From Acanthosoma haemorrhoidale (taxonomy: Eukaryota > Arthropoda > Insecta > Hemiptera > Acanthosomatidae), in NCBI GenBank assembly GCA_930367205.1, contig CAKNEZ010000027.1:1-64000 (forward strand): a stretch of 64,000 nucleotides of DNA, written 5' to 3'. Position 1 is the stretch's first letter. Every line of letters begins with the position of its first letter. The notes under the pieces are model-generated. The model saw nothing but the letters and a program-made list of their open reading frames with translations, was not told the DNA's origin and ran no database searches. Positions 14,061 through 29,830 of the stretch are shown here, piece by piece. Position numbers and translations under genes: made by a program.

Positions 14061-17000
14061 AATGATGTCGAATATGATAGTGCACCAAATCATTAGCACT
14101 TATTGTATCATGTGATGCGATCGTATGATCAAAGTTACAAGAGAATATAACATCAAATGATGTCGATTATCATAGTGTACCGAATTATTAGCACATATTG
14201 TATCACGTGATACGATCGTATGATCAAAGTTACGAGTGAATATAACATCAAATGATGTCGATTATGATAGTGTTCCGTATCATAAGCAATCATTGTATCA
14301 CGTGATGCGATCGTATGATTAAAGTTACAATTGAATATAACATCAAATGATGTCGATTATAATGGTATACCGCTTTATTAGCATACATTGTATCACGTGA
14401 TACGATCGCATGATTAAAGTTACGAGTGAATATAACATCAAATGATGTCGAATATGATAATGCACCGTGACATTGGCACTTATTGTTTCACGTGATACGA
14501 TCTTATGATTAAAGTTACGAGTGTATACACCATTAAATGATGTCGAATATGATAGTGTGTCGTAGCATTTACACTCATTGTATCACGCGATTCGATCACA
14601 TGATTAAAGTTACGAGTGAATATAACATCAAATGATGTCGAATATGATAATGAACCGTGACATTGGCACTTATTGTATCACGTGATACGATCGTATGAAT
14701 AAAGTTACAGGTGAATATAACATCAAATGATGTTGATTATGATAGTGTTCCGTATCATAAGCAATCATTGTATCACGTGATGCGATCGTATAATTAAAGT
14801 TACGAGTAAATATAACATCAAATAATGTCAAATATGAAAGTGTACCGCATCATTAGCACACATTGTATCACGTGATACGATCGTATGATTAAAGTAACGA
14901 GTGAATATAACATCAAATGATGTCTATTATAATGGTTTACTGCTTTATTAGCACACATTCTATCACGTGATACGATCGTATGATTAAAGTTACGAGTGAA
15001 TATAACATCAAATGATGTCGAATATGATAATGCACTGTGACATTGGCACTTATTGTATCACGTGATACGATCGTATGATTAAAGTTACGAGTGTATACAC
15101 TATTAAATGATGTCGAATATGATAGTGCACCAAATCATTAGCACTTATTGTATCATGTGATGCAATCGTATGATTAAAGTTACAAGTGACTATAACATCA
15201 AATGATGTCGATTATAATAGTGTACTGCATTATTAGCACACATTGTATTATGTGATGCGAACGTATGATTAAAGTAACGAGTGAATATAACATCAAATGA
15301 TGTCGAATATGATAATGCACCGTGACATTGGCACATATTGTATCACGTGATACGATCGTATGATTAAAGTCACGAGTAAATATAACATCAAATGATGTCG
15401 AATATAATAATGCACCGTTACATGGGCACTTATTGTATCACGTGATACGATCGTATGATTAAAGTTACGAGTGTATACACTAATAAATGATGTCGAATAT
15501 GATAGTGCACCAAATCATTAGCACTTATTGTATCATGTGATGCGATCGTATGATCAAAGTTACAAGAGAATGTAACATCAAAAGATGTCAATTTTGATAG
15601 TGTACCGCATCATTGGCACTCATTATATCACGTGATAGGATCGTATGATTAAAGTAACGCGTGAATATAACATCAAATGATGTCGAATATGATAATGCAC
15701 CGTGACATTGGCACATATTGTATCACGTGATACGATCGTATGATTAAAGTCACGAGTAAATATAACATCAAATGATGTCGAATATAATAATGCACCGTGA
15801 CATGGGCACTTATTGTATCACGTGATACGATCGTATGATTAAAGTTACGAGTGTATACACTAATAAATGATGTCGAATATGATAGTGCACCAAATCATTA
15901 GCACTTATTGTATCATGTGATGCGATCGTATGATTAAAGTTACAAGTGACTATAACATCAAATGATGTCGATTATAATAGTGTACTGCATTATTAGCACA
16001 CATTGTATCACGTGATACGATCGTATGATTAAAGTTACGAGTGAATATAACATCAAATGATGTAGAATATGATAATGCACTGTGACATTGGCACTTATTG
16101 TATCACGTGATACGATCGTATGATTAAAGTTACGAGTGTATACACTATTAAATGATGTCGAATATGATAGTGCACCAAATCATTAGCACTTATTGTATCA
16201 TGTGATGCGATCTTATGATCAAAGTTACAAGAGAATGTAACATCAAAAGATGTCAATTTTGATAGTGTACCGCATCATTGGCACTCATTATATCACGTGA
16301 TAGGATCGTATGATTAAAGTAACGAGTGAATATAACATCAAATGATGTCGAATATGATAATGCACTGTGACATTGGCACATATTGTATCACGTGATACGA
16401 TCGTATGATTAAAGTTACGAGTGTATACACTAATAAATGATGTCGAATATGATAGTGCACCAAATCATTAGCACTTATTGTATCATGTGATGCGATCGTA
16501 TGATCAAAGTTACAAGAGAATATAACATCAAATGATGTCAATTATCATAGTGTACCGAATTATTAGCACATATTGTATCACGTGATACGATCGTATGATC
16601 AAAGTTACGAGTGAATATAACATCAAATGATGTCGATTATGATAGTGTTCCGTATCATAAGCAATCATTGTATCACGTGATGCGATCGTATGATTAAAGT
16701 TACAATTGAATATAACATCAAATGATGTCGATTATAATGGTATACCGCTTTATTAGCATACATTGTATCACGTGATACGATCGCATGATTAAAGTTACGA
16801 GTGAATATAACATCAAATGATGTCGAATATGATAATGCACCGTGACATTGGCACTTATTGTTTCACGTGATACGATCTTATGATTAAAGTTACGAGTGTA
16901 TACACCATTAAATGATGTCGAATATGATAGTGTGTCGTAGCATTGACACTCATTGTATCACGCGATTCGATCACATGATTAAAGTTACGAGTGAATATAA

Positions 17001-17765
17001 AATCAAATAATGTCAAATATGAAAGTGTACCGTATTAATATCACACATTGTATCACGTGATAGGATCGTATGATTAAAGTAACGAGTGAATATAACATCA
17101 AATGATGTCGAATATGATAATGCACTGTGACATTGGCACATATTGTATCACGTGATACGATCGTATGATTAAAGTCACGAGTAAATATAACATCAAATGA
17201 TGTCGAATATAATAATGCACCGTGACATGGGCACTTATTGTATCACGTGATACGATCGTATGATTAAAGTTACGAGTGTATACACTAATAAATGATGTCG
17301 AATATGATAGTGCACCAAATCATTAGCACTTATTGTATCATGTGATGCGATCGTATGATCAAAGTTACAAGAGAATATAACATCAAATGATGTCGATTAT
17401 CATAGTGTACCGCATTATTAGCACATATTGTATCACGTGATACGATCGTATGATCAAAGTTACGAGTGAATATAACATCAAATGATGTCGATTATGATAG
17501 TGTTCCGTATCATAAGCAACCATTGTATCACGTGATGCGATCGTATGATTAAAGTTACAATTGAATATAACATCAAATGATGTCGATTATAATGGTATAC
17601 CGCTTTATTAGCATACATTGTATCACGTGATACGATCGCATGATTAAAGTTACGAGTGAATATAACATCAAATGATGTCGAATATGATAATGCACCGTGA
17701 CATTGGCACTTATTGTTTCACGTGATACGATCTTATGATTAAAGTTACGAGTGTATACACTATTA
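14061..17765. repeat. 39-monomer higher-order repeat, copy 3
   Basis: Module starts are at 14061, 16436 and 17291. It lies in direct tandem with copy 4 and shares with it the private variant TGTCTATTAT (14916 and 18621, lag 3705) and GCGAACGTATG. Copies 3 and 4 are therefore the most recently related pair of the complete units. Confidence 0.9.
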
Positions 17766-20700
17766 AATGATGTCGAATATGATAGTGCACCAAATCATTA
17801 GCACTTATTGTATCATGTGATGCGATCGTATGATCAAAGTTACAAGAGAATATAACATCAAATGATGTCGATTATCATAGTGTACCGAATTATTAGCACA
17901 TATTGTATCACGTGATACGATCGTATGATCAAAGTTACGAGTGAATATAACATCAAATGATGTCGATTATGATAGTGTTCCGTATCATAAGCAATCATTG
18001 TATCACGTGATGCGATCGTATGATTAAAGTTACAATTGAATATAACATCAAATGATGTCGATTATAATGGTATACCGCTTTATTAGCATACATTGTATCA
18101 CGTGATACGATCGCATGATTAAAGTTACGAGTGAATATAACATCAAATGATGTCGAATATGATAATGCACCGTGACATTGGCACTTATTGTTTCACGTGA
18201 TACGATCTTATGATTAAAGTTACGAGTGTATACACCATTAAATGATGTCGAATATGATAGTGTGTCGTAGCATTTACACTCATTGTATCACGCGATTCGA
18301 TCACATGATTAAAGTTACGAGTGAATATAACATCAAATGATGTCGAATATGATAATGAACCGTGACATTGGCACTTATTGTATCACGTGATACGATCGTA
18401 TGAATAAAGTTACAGGTGAATATAACATCAAATGATGTTGATTATGATAGTGTTCCGTATCATAAGCAATCATTGTATCACGTGATGCGATCGTATAATT
18501 AAAGTTACGAGTAAATATAACATCAAATAATGTCAAATATGAAAGTGTACCGCATCATTAGCACACATTGTATCACGTGATACGATCGTATGATTAAAGT
18601 AACGAGTGAATATAACATCAAATGATGTCTATTATAATGGTTTACTGCTTTATTAGCACACATTCTATCACGTGATACGATCGTATGATTAAAGTTACGA
18701 GTGAATATAACATCAAATGATGTCGAATATGATAATGCACTGTGACATTGGCACTTATTGTATCACGTGATACGATCGTATGATTAAAGTTACGAGTGTA
18801 TACACTATTAAATGATGTCGAATATGATAGTGCACCAAATCATTAGCACTTATTGTATCATGTGATGCAATCGTATGATTAAAGTTACAAGTGACTATAA
18901 CATCAAATGATGTCGATTATAATAGTGTACTGCATTATTAGCACACATTGTATTATGTGATGCGAACGTATGATTAAAGTAACGAGTGAATATAACATCA
19001 AATGATGTCGAATATGATAATGCACCGTGACATTGGCACATATTGTATCACGTGATACGATCGTATGATTAAAGTCACGAGTAAATATAACATCAAATGA
19101 TGTCGAATATAATAATGCACCGTTACATGGGCACTTATTGTATCACGTGATACGATCGTATGATTAAAGTTACGAGTGTATACACTAATAAATGATGTCG
19201 AATATGATAGTGCACCAAATCATTAGCACTTATTGTATCATGTGATGCGATCGTATGATCAAAGTTACAAGAGAATGTAACATCAAAAGATGTCAATTTT
19301 GATAGTGTACCGCATCATTGGCACTCATTATATCACGTGATAGGATCGTATGATTAAAGTAACGCGTGAATATAACATCAAATGATGTCGAATATGATAA
19401 TGCACCGTGACATTGGCACATATTGTATCACGTGATACGATCGTATGATTAAAGTCACGAGTAAATATAACATCAAATGATGTCGAATATAATAATGCAC
19501 CGTGACATGGGCACTTATTGTATCACGTGATACGATCGTATGATTAAAGTTACGAGTGTATACACTAATAAATGATGTCGAATATGATAGTGCACCAAAT
19601 CATTAGCACTTATTGTATCATGTGATGCGATCGTATGATTAAAGTTACAAGTGACTATAACATCAAATGATGTCGATTATAATAGTGTACTGCATTATTA
19701 GCACACATTGTATCACGTGATACGATCGTATGATTAAAGTTACGAGTGAATATAACATCAAATGATGTAGAATATGATAATGCACTGTGACATTGGCACT
19801 TATTGTATCACGTGATACGATCGTATGATTAAAGTTACGAGTGTATACACTATTAAATGATGTCGAATATGATAGTGCACCAAATCATTAGCACTTATTG
19901 TATCATGTGATGCGATCTTATGATCAAAGTTACAAGAGAATGTAACATCAAAAGATGTCAATTTTGATAGTGTACCGCATCATTGGCACTCATTATATCA
20001 CGTGATAGGATCGTATGATTAAAGTAACGAGTGAATATAACATCAAATGATGTCGAATATGATAATGCACTGTGACATTGGCACATATTGTATCACGTGA
20101 TACGATCGTATGATTAAAGTTACGAGTGTATACACTAATAAATGATGTCGAATATGATAGTGCACCAAATCATTAGCACTTATTGTATCATGTGATGCGA
20201 TCGTATGATCAAAGTTACAAGAGAATATAACATCAAATGATGTCAATTATCATAGTGTACCGAATTATTAGCACATATTGTATCACGTGATACGATCGTA
20301 TGATCAAAGTTACGAGTGAATATAACATCAAATGATGTCGATTATGATAGTGTTCCGTATCATAAGCAATCATTGTATCACGTGATGCGATCGTATGATT
20401 AAAGTTACAATTGAATATAACATCAAATGATGTCGATTATAATGGTATACCGCTTTATTAGCATACATTGTATCACGTGATACGATCGCATGATTAAAGT
20501 TACGAGTGAATATAACATCAAATGATGTCGAATATGATAATGCACCGTGACATTGGCACTTATTGTTTCACGTGATACGATCTTATGATTAAAGTTACGA
20601 GTGTATACACCATTAAATGATGTCGAATATGATAGTGTGTCGTAGCATTGACACTCATTGTATCACGCGATTCGATCACATGATTAAAGTTACGAGTGAA

Positions 20701-21470
20701 TATAAAATCAAATAATGTCAAATATGAAAGTGTACCGTATTAATATCACACATTGTATCACGTGATACGATCGTATGATTAAAGTAACGAGTGAATATAA
20801 CATCAAATGATGTCGAATATGATAATGCACTGTGACATTGGCACATATTGTATCACGTGATACGATCGTATGATTAAAGTCACGAGTAAATATAACATCA
20901 AATGATGTCGAATATAATAATGCACCGTGACATGGGCACTTATTGTATCACGTGATACGATCGTATGATTAAAGTTACGAGTGTATACACTAATAAATGA
21001 TGTCGAATATGATAGTGCACCAAATCATTAGCACTTATTGTATCATGTGATGCGATCGTATGATCAAAGTTACAAGAGAATATAACATCAAATGATGTCG
21101 ATTATCATAGTGTACCGCATTATTAGCACATATTGTATCACGTGATACGATCGTATGATCAAAGTTACGAGTGAATATAACATCAAATGATGTCGATTAT
21201 GATAGTGTTCCGTATCATAAGCAACCATTGTATCACGTGATGCGATCGTATGATTAAAGTTACAATTGAATATAACATCAAATGATGTCGATTATAATGG
21301 TATACCGCTTTATTAGCATACATTGTATCACGTGATACGATCGCATGATTAAAGTTACGAGTGAATATAACATCAAATGATGTCGAATATGATAATGCAC
21401 CGTGACATTGGCACTTATTGTTTCACGTGATACGATCTTATGATTAAAGTTACGAGTGTATACACCATTA
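17766..21470. repeat. 39-monomer higher-order repeat, copy 4
   Basis: Module starts are at 17766, 20141 and 20996. It is immediately adjacent to copy 3, lag 3705 bp, with the same block order. A visible difference is GATACGATCG at about 20764 where copy 3 has GATAGGATCG at 17059. Confidence 0.9.
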
Positions 21471-24400
21471 AATGATGTCGAATATGATAGTGTGTCGTAG
21501 CATTGACACTCATTGTATCACGCGATTCGATCACATGATTAAAGTTACGAGTGAATATAAAATCAAATAATGTCAAATATGAAAGTGTACCGTATTAATA
21601 TCACACATTGTATCACGTGATACGATCGTATGATTAAAGTTACAGGTGTATATAACATCAAATTATGTTGATTATATTAGTGTACCGCATCATTAGCACA
21701 CATTGTATCACATGATACGATCGTATGATTAAAGTAACGAGTGAATATAACATCAAATGATGTCGAATATGATAATGCACCGTGACATTGGCACATATTG
21801 TATCACGTGATACGATCGTATGAAAAAAGTCACGAGTGAATATAACATCAAATGATGTCGATTATGATAGTGTTTCGTATCATAAGCACTCATTGTATCA
21901 CGTGATACGATCGTATGATGAAAGTTACGAGTGAATATAACATCAAATGATGTTGAATGTGATTGAATAATGTATCATTAATACTCAAAATTTCATGTGA
22001 TACGATCGTATGATTAATGTTACGAGTGTATACACCATTAAATGATGTCGAATGTGATAGTGCACCAAATCATTAGCACTTATTGTATCATGTGATGCGA
22101 TCGTATGATTAAAGTTACGAGTAAATATAACATCAAATGATGTTGAATATGATAAGGCACCGTGGCATTGGCACTTATTGTGTCACGTGATACGATCGTA
22201 TGATTAAAGTTACGAGTGAATATAGCATCAAATGATGTCGAATATGATAATAAACCGTGACATTGGCACTTATTGTATCACGTGATACGATCGTATGAAT
22301 AAAGTTACAGGTGAATATAACATCAAATGATGTCGAATATAATAGTGTACCGCATCATTAGCACACATTGTATCACGTGATACGATCGTATGATTAAAGT
22401 AACGAGTGGATATAACATCAAATGATGTCGATTATAATGGTATACCGCTTTATTAGCATACATTGTATCACGTGATACGATCGTATGATTAAAGTTACGA
22501 GTGAATATAACATCAAATGATGTCGAATATGATAATGCACTGTGACATTGGCACTTATTGTATCACGTGATGCGATCGTATGATTAAAGTTACAATTGAA
22601 TATAACATCAAATGATGTCGATTATAATGGTATACCGCTTTATTAGCATACATTGTATCACGTGATACGATCGCATGATTAAAGTTACGAGTGAATATAA
22701 CATCAAATGATGTCGAATATGATAATGCACCGTGACATTGGCACTTATTGTTTCACGTGATACGATCTTATGATTAAAGTTACGAGTGTATACACCATTA
22801 AATGATGTCGAATATGATAGTGTGTCGTAGCATTTACACTCATTGTATCACGCGATTCGATCACATGATTAAAGTTACGAGTGAATATAACATCAAATGA
22901 TGTCGAATATGATAATGAACCGTGACATTGGCACTTATTGTATCACGTGATACGATCGTATGAATAAAGTTACAGGTGAATATAACATCAAATGATGTTG
23001 ATTATGATAGTGTTCCGTATCATAAGCAATCATTGTATCACGTGATGCGATCGTATAATTAAAGTTACGAGTAAATATAACATCAAATAATGTCAAATAT
23101 GAAAGTGTACCGCATCATTAGCACACATCGTATCACGTGATACGATCGTATGATTAAAGTAACGAGTGAATATAACATCAAATGATGTCGATTATAATGG
23201 TTTACTGCTTTATTAGCACACATTCTATCACGTGATACGATCGTATGATTAAAGTTACGAGTGAATATAACATCAAATGATGTCGCATATGATAATGCAC
23301 TGTGACATTGGCACTTATTGTATCACGTGATACGATCGTATGATTAAAGTTACGAGTGTATACACTATTAAATGATGTCGAATATGATAGTGCACCAAAT
23401 CATTAGCACTTATTGTATCATGTGATGCAATCGTATGATTAAAGTTACAAGTGACTATAACATCAAATGATGTCGATTATAATAGTGTACTGCATTATTA
23501 GCACACATTGTATTATGTGATGCGATCGTATGATTAAAGTAACGAGTGAATATAACATCAAATGATGTCGAATATGATAATGCACCGTGACATTGGCACA
23601 TATTGTATCACGTGATACGATCGTATGATTAAAGTCACGAGTAAATATAACATCAAATGATGTCGAATATAATAATGCACCGTTACATGGGCACTTATTG
23701 TATCACGTGATACGATCGTATGATTAAAGTTACGAGTGTATACACTAATAAATGATGTCGAATATGATAGTGCACCAAATCATTAGCACTTATTGTATCA
23801 TGTGATGCGATCGTATGATCAAAGTTACAAGAGAATGTAACATCAAAAGATGTCAATTTTGATAGTGTACCGCATCATTGGCACTCATTATATCACGTGA
23901 TAGGATCGTATGATTAAAGTAACGCGTGAATATAACATCAAATGATGTCGAATATGATAATGCACCGTGACATTGGCACATATTGTATCACGTGATACGA
24001 TCGTATGATTAAAGTCACGAGTAAATATAACATCAAATGATGTCGAATATAATAATGCACCGTGACATGGGCACTTATTGTATCACGTGATACGATCGTA
24101 TGATTAAAGTTACGAGTGTATACACTAATAAATGATGTCGAATATGATAGTGCACCAAATCATTAGCACTTATTGTATCATGTGATGCGATCGTATGATT
24201 AAAGTTACAAGTGACTATAACATCAAATGATGTCGATTATAATAGTGTACTGCATTATTAGCACACATTGTATCACGTGATACGATCGTATGATTAAAGT
24301 TACGAGTGAATATAACATCAAATGATGTAGAATATGATAATGCACTGTGACATTGGCACTTATTGTATCACGTGATACGATCGTATGATTAAAGTTACGA

Positions 24401-27400
24401 GTGTATACACTATTAAATGATGTCGAATATGATAGTGCACCAAATCATTAGCACTTATTGTATCATGTGATGCGATCTTATGATCAAAGTTACAAGAGAA
24501 TGTAACATCAAAAGATGTCAATTTTGATAGTGTACCGCATCATTGGCACTCATTATATCACGTGATAGGATCGTATGATTAAAGTAACGAGTGAATATAA
24601 CATCAAATGATGTCGAATATGATAATGCACTGTGACATTGGCACATATTGTATCACGTGATACGATCGTATGATTAAAGTTACGAGTGTATACACTAATA
24701 AATGATGTCGAATATGATAGTGCACCAAATCATTAGCACTTATTGTATCATGTGATGCGATCGTATGATCAAAGTTACAAGAGAATATAACATCAAATGA
24801 TGTCGATTATCATAGTGTACCGAATTATTAGCACATATTGTATCACGTGATACGATCGTATGATCAAAGTTACGAGTGAATATAACATCAAATGATGTCG
24901 ATTATGATAGTGTTCCGTATCATAAGCAATCATTGTATCACGTGATGCGATCGTATGATTAAAGTTACAATTGAATATAACATCAAATGATGTCGATTAT
25001 AATGGTATACCGCTTTATTAGCATACATTGTATCACGTGATACGATCGCATGATTAAAGTTACGAGTGAATATAACATCAAATGATGTCGAATATGATAA
25101 TGCACCGTGACATTGGCACTTATTGTTTCACGTGATACGATCTTATGATTAAAGTTACGAGTGTATACACCATTAAATGATGTCGAATATGATAGTGTGT
25201 CGTAGCATTGACACTCATTGTATCACGCGATTCGATCACATGATTAAAGTTACGAGTGAATATAAAATCAAATAATGTCAAATATGAAAGTGTACCGTAT
25301 TAATATCACACATTGTATCACGTGATAGGATCGTATGATTAAAGTAACGAGTGAATATAACATCAAATGATGTCGAATATGATAATGCACTGTGACATTG
25401 GCACATATTGTATCACGTGATACGATCGTATGATTAAAGTCACGAGTAAATATAACATCAAATGATGTCGAATATAATAATGCACCGTGACATGGGCACT
25501 TATTGTATCACGTGATACGATCGTATGATTAAAGTTACGAGTGTATACACTAATAAATGATGTCGAATATGATAGTGCACCAAATCATTAGCACTTATTG
25601 TATCATGTGATGCGATCGTATGATCAAAGTTACAAGAGAATATAACATCAAATGATGTCGATTATCATAGTGTACCGCATTATTAGCACATATTGTATCA
25701 CGTGATACGATCGTATGATCAAAGTTACGAGTGAATATAACATCAAACGATGTCGATTATAATGGTTTACTGCTTTATTAGCACACATCGTATCACGTGA
25801 TACGATCGTATGATTAAAGTAACGAGTGAATATAACATCAAATGATGTCGATTATAATGGTTTACTGCTTTATTAGCACACATTCTATCACGTGATACGA
25901 TCGTATGATTAAAGTTACGAGTGAATATAACATCAAATGATGTCGCATATGATAATGCACTGTGACATTGGCACTTATTGTATCACGTGATACGATCGTA
26001 TGATTAAAGTTACGAGTGTATACACTATTAAATGATGTCGAATATGATAGTGCACCAAATCATTAGCACTTATTGTATCATGTGATGCAATCGTATGATT
26101 AAAGTTACAAGTGACTATAACATCAAATGATGTCGATTATAATAGTGTACTGCATTATTAGCACACATTGTATTATGTGATGCGATCGTATGATTAAAGT
26201 AACGAGTGAATATAACATCAAATGATGTCGAATATGATAATGCACCGTGACATTGGCACATATTGTATCACGTGATACGATCGTATGATTAAAGTCACGA
26301 GTAAATATAACATCAAATGATGTCGAATATAATAATGCACCGTTACATGGGCACTTATTGTATCACGTGATACGATCGTATGATTAAAGTTACGAGTGTA
26401 TACACTAATAAATGATGTCGAATATGATAGTGCACCAAATCATTAGCACTTATTGTATCATGTGATGCGATCGTATGATCAAAGTTACAAGAGAATGTAA
26501 CATCAAAAGATGTCAATTTTGATAGTGTACCGCATCATTGGCACTCATTATATCACGTGATAGGATCGTATGATTAAAGTAACGCGTGAATATAACATCA
26601 AATGATGTCGAATATGATAATGCACCGTGACATTGGCACATATTGTATCACGTGATACGATCGTATGATTAAAGTCACGAGTAAATATAACATCAAATGA
26701 TGTCGAATATAATAATGCACCGTGACATGGGCACTTATTGTATCACGTGATACGATCGTATGATTAAAGTTACGAGTGTATACACTAATAAATGATGTCG
26801 AATATGATAGTGCACCAAATCATTAGCACTTATTGTATCATGTGATGCGATCGTATGATTAAAGTTACAAGTGACTATAACATCAAATGATGTCGATTAT
26901 AATAGTGTACTGCATTATTAGCACACATTGTATCACGTGATACGATCGTATGATTAAAGTTACGAGTGAATATAACATCAAATGATGTAGAATATGATAA
27001 TGCACTGTGACATTGGCACTTATTGTATCACGTGATACGATCGTATGATTAAAGTTACGAGTGTATACACTATTAAATGATGTCGAATATGATAGTGCAC
27101 CAAATCATTAGCACTTATTGTATCATGTGATGCGATCTTATGATCAAAGTTACAAGAGAATGTAACATCAAAAGATGTCAATTTTGATAGTGTACCGCAT
27201 CATTGGCACTCATTATATCACGTGATAGGATCGTATGATTAAAGTAACGAGTGAATATAACATCAAATGATGTCGAATATGATAATGCACTGTGACATTG
27301 GCACATATTGTTTCACGTGATACGATCTTATGATTAAAGTTACGAGTGTATACACCATTAAATGATGTCGATTATAATGGTATACCGCTTTATTAGCATA

Positions 27401-29830
27401 CATTGTATCACGTGATACGATCGCATGATTAAAGTTACGAGTGAATATAACATCAAATGATGTCGAATATGATAATGCACCGTGACATTGGCACTTATTG
27501 TTTCACGTGATACGATCTTATGATTAAAGTTACGAGTGTATACACCATTAAATGATGTCGAATATGATAGTGTGTCGTAGCATTGACACTCATTGTATCA
27601 CGCGATTCGATCACATGATTAAAGTTACGAGTGAATATAAAATCAAATAATGTCAAATATGAAAGTGTACCGTATTAATATCACACATTGTATCACGTGA
27701 TAGGATCGTATGATTAAAGTAACGAGTGAATATAACATCAAATGATGTCGAATATGATAATGCACTGTGACATTGGCACATATTGTATCACGTGATACGA
27801 TCGTATGATTAAAGTCACGAGTAAATATAACATCAAATGATGTCGAATATAATAATGCACCGTGACATGGGCACTTATTGTATCACGTGATACGATCGTA
27901 TGATTAAAGTTACGAGTGTATACACTAATAAATGATGTCGAATATGATAGTGCACCAAATCATTAGCACTTATTGTATCATGTGATGCGATCGTATGATC
28001 AAAGTTACAAGAGAATATAACATCAAATGATGTCGATTATCATAGTGTACCGCATTATTAGCACATATTGTATCACGTGATACGATCGTATGATCAAAGT
28101 TACGAGTGAATATAACATCAAATGATGTCGATTATGATAGTGTTCCGTATCATAAGCAACCATTGTATCACGTGATGCGATCGTATGATTAAAGTTACAA
28201 TTGAATATAACATCAAATGATGTCGATTATAATGGTATACCGCTTTATTAGCATACATTGTATCACGTGATACGATCTTATGATTAAAGTTACGAGTGTA
28301 TACACCATTAAATGATGTCGAATATGATAGTGTGTCGTAGCATTGACACTCATTGTATCACGCGATTCGATCACATGATTAAAGTTACGAGTGAATATAA
28401 AATCAAATAATGTCAAATATGAAAGTGTACCGTATTAATATCACACATTGTATCACGTGATACGATCGTATGATTAAAGTTACAGGTGTATATAACATCA
28501 AATTATGTTGATTATATTAGTGTACCGCATCATTAGCACACATTGTATCACATGATACGATCGTATGATTAAAGTAACGAGTGAATATAACATCAAATGA
28601 TGTCGAATATGATAATGCACCGTGACATTGGCACATATTGTATCACGTGATACGATCGTATGAAAAAAGTCACGAGTGAATATAACATCAAATGATGTCG
28701 ATTATGATAGTGTTTCGTATCATAAGCACTCATTGTATCACGTGATACGATCGTATGATGAAAGTTACGAGTGAATATAACATCAAATGATGTTGAATGT
28801 GATTGAATAATGTATCATTAATACTCAAAATTTCATGTGATACGATCGTATGATTAATGTTACGAGTGTATACACCATTATATGATGTCGAATGTGATAG
28901 TGCACCAAATCATTAGCACTTATTGTATCATGTGATGCGATCGTATGATTAAAGTTACGAGTAAATATAACATCAAATGATGTTGAATATGATAAGGCAC
29001 CGTGGCATTGGCACTTATTGTGTCACGTGATACGATCGTATGATTAAAGTTACGAGTGAATATAGCATCAAATGATGTCGAATATGATAATAAACCGTGA
29101 CATTGGCACTTATTGTATCACGTGATACGATCGTATGAATAAAGTTACAGGTGAATATAACATCAAATGATGTCGAATATAATAGTGTACCGCATCATTA
29201 GCACACATTGTATCACGTGATACGATCGTATGATTAAAGTAACGAGTGGATATAACATCAAATGATGTCGATTATAATGGTATACCGCTTTATTAGCATA
29301 CATTGTATCATGTGATGCGATCGTATGATTAAAGTAACGAGTAAATATAACATCAAATGATGTCGAATATAATAATGCACCGTTACATGGGCACTTATTG
29401 TATCACGTGATACGATCGTATGATTAAAGTTACGAGTGTATACACTAATAAATGATGTCGAATATGATAGTGCACCAAATCATTAGCACTTATTGTATCA
29501 TGTGATGCGATCTTATGATCAAAGTTACAAGAGAATGTAACATCAAAAGATGTCAATTTTGATAGTGTACCGCATCATTGGCACTCATTATATCACGTGA
29601 TAGGATCGTATGATTAAAGTAACGAGTGAATATAACATCAAATGATGTCGAATATGATAATGCACTGTGACATTGGCACATATTGTATCACGTGATACGA
29701 TCGTATGATTAAAGTCACGAGTAAATATAACATCAAATGATGTCGAATATAATAATGCACCGTGACATGGGCACTTATTGTATCACGTGATACGATCGTA
29801 TGATTAAAGTTACGAGTGTATACACTAATA
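21471..29830. repeat. Mosaic satellite region with partial higher-order repeats
   Basis: All monomers keep the 95-bp phase, but the order is rearranged. 22326-24700 copies 7126-9500. 24701-25745 follows the 9-mer block and the start of the 5-mer block. A 28-monomer copy of about 23119-24651 follows at 25779-27311, tagged by TGTCGCATATG at 23281 and 25941. Chimeric monomers mark the exchange points at 25746 (AAACGATGTCG) and at about 27312. 27931-29830 resembles the start of the window (1-2090) in monomer order. Confidence 0.75.
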
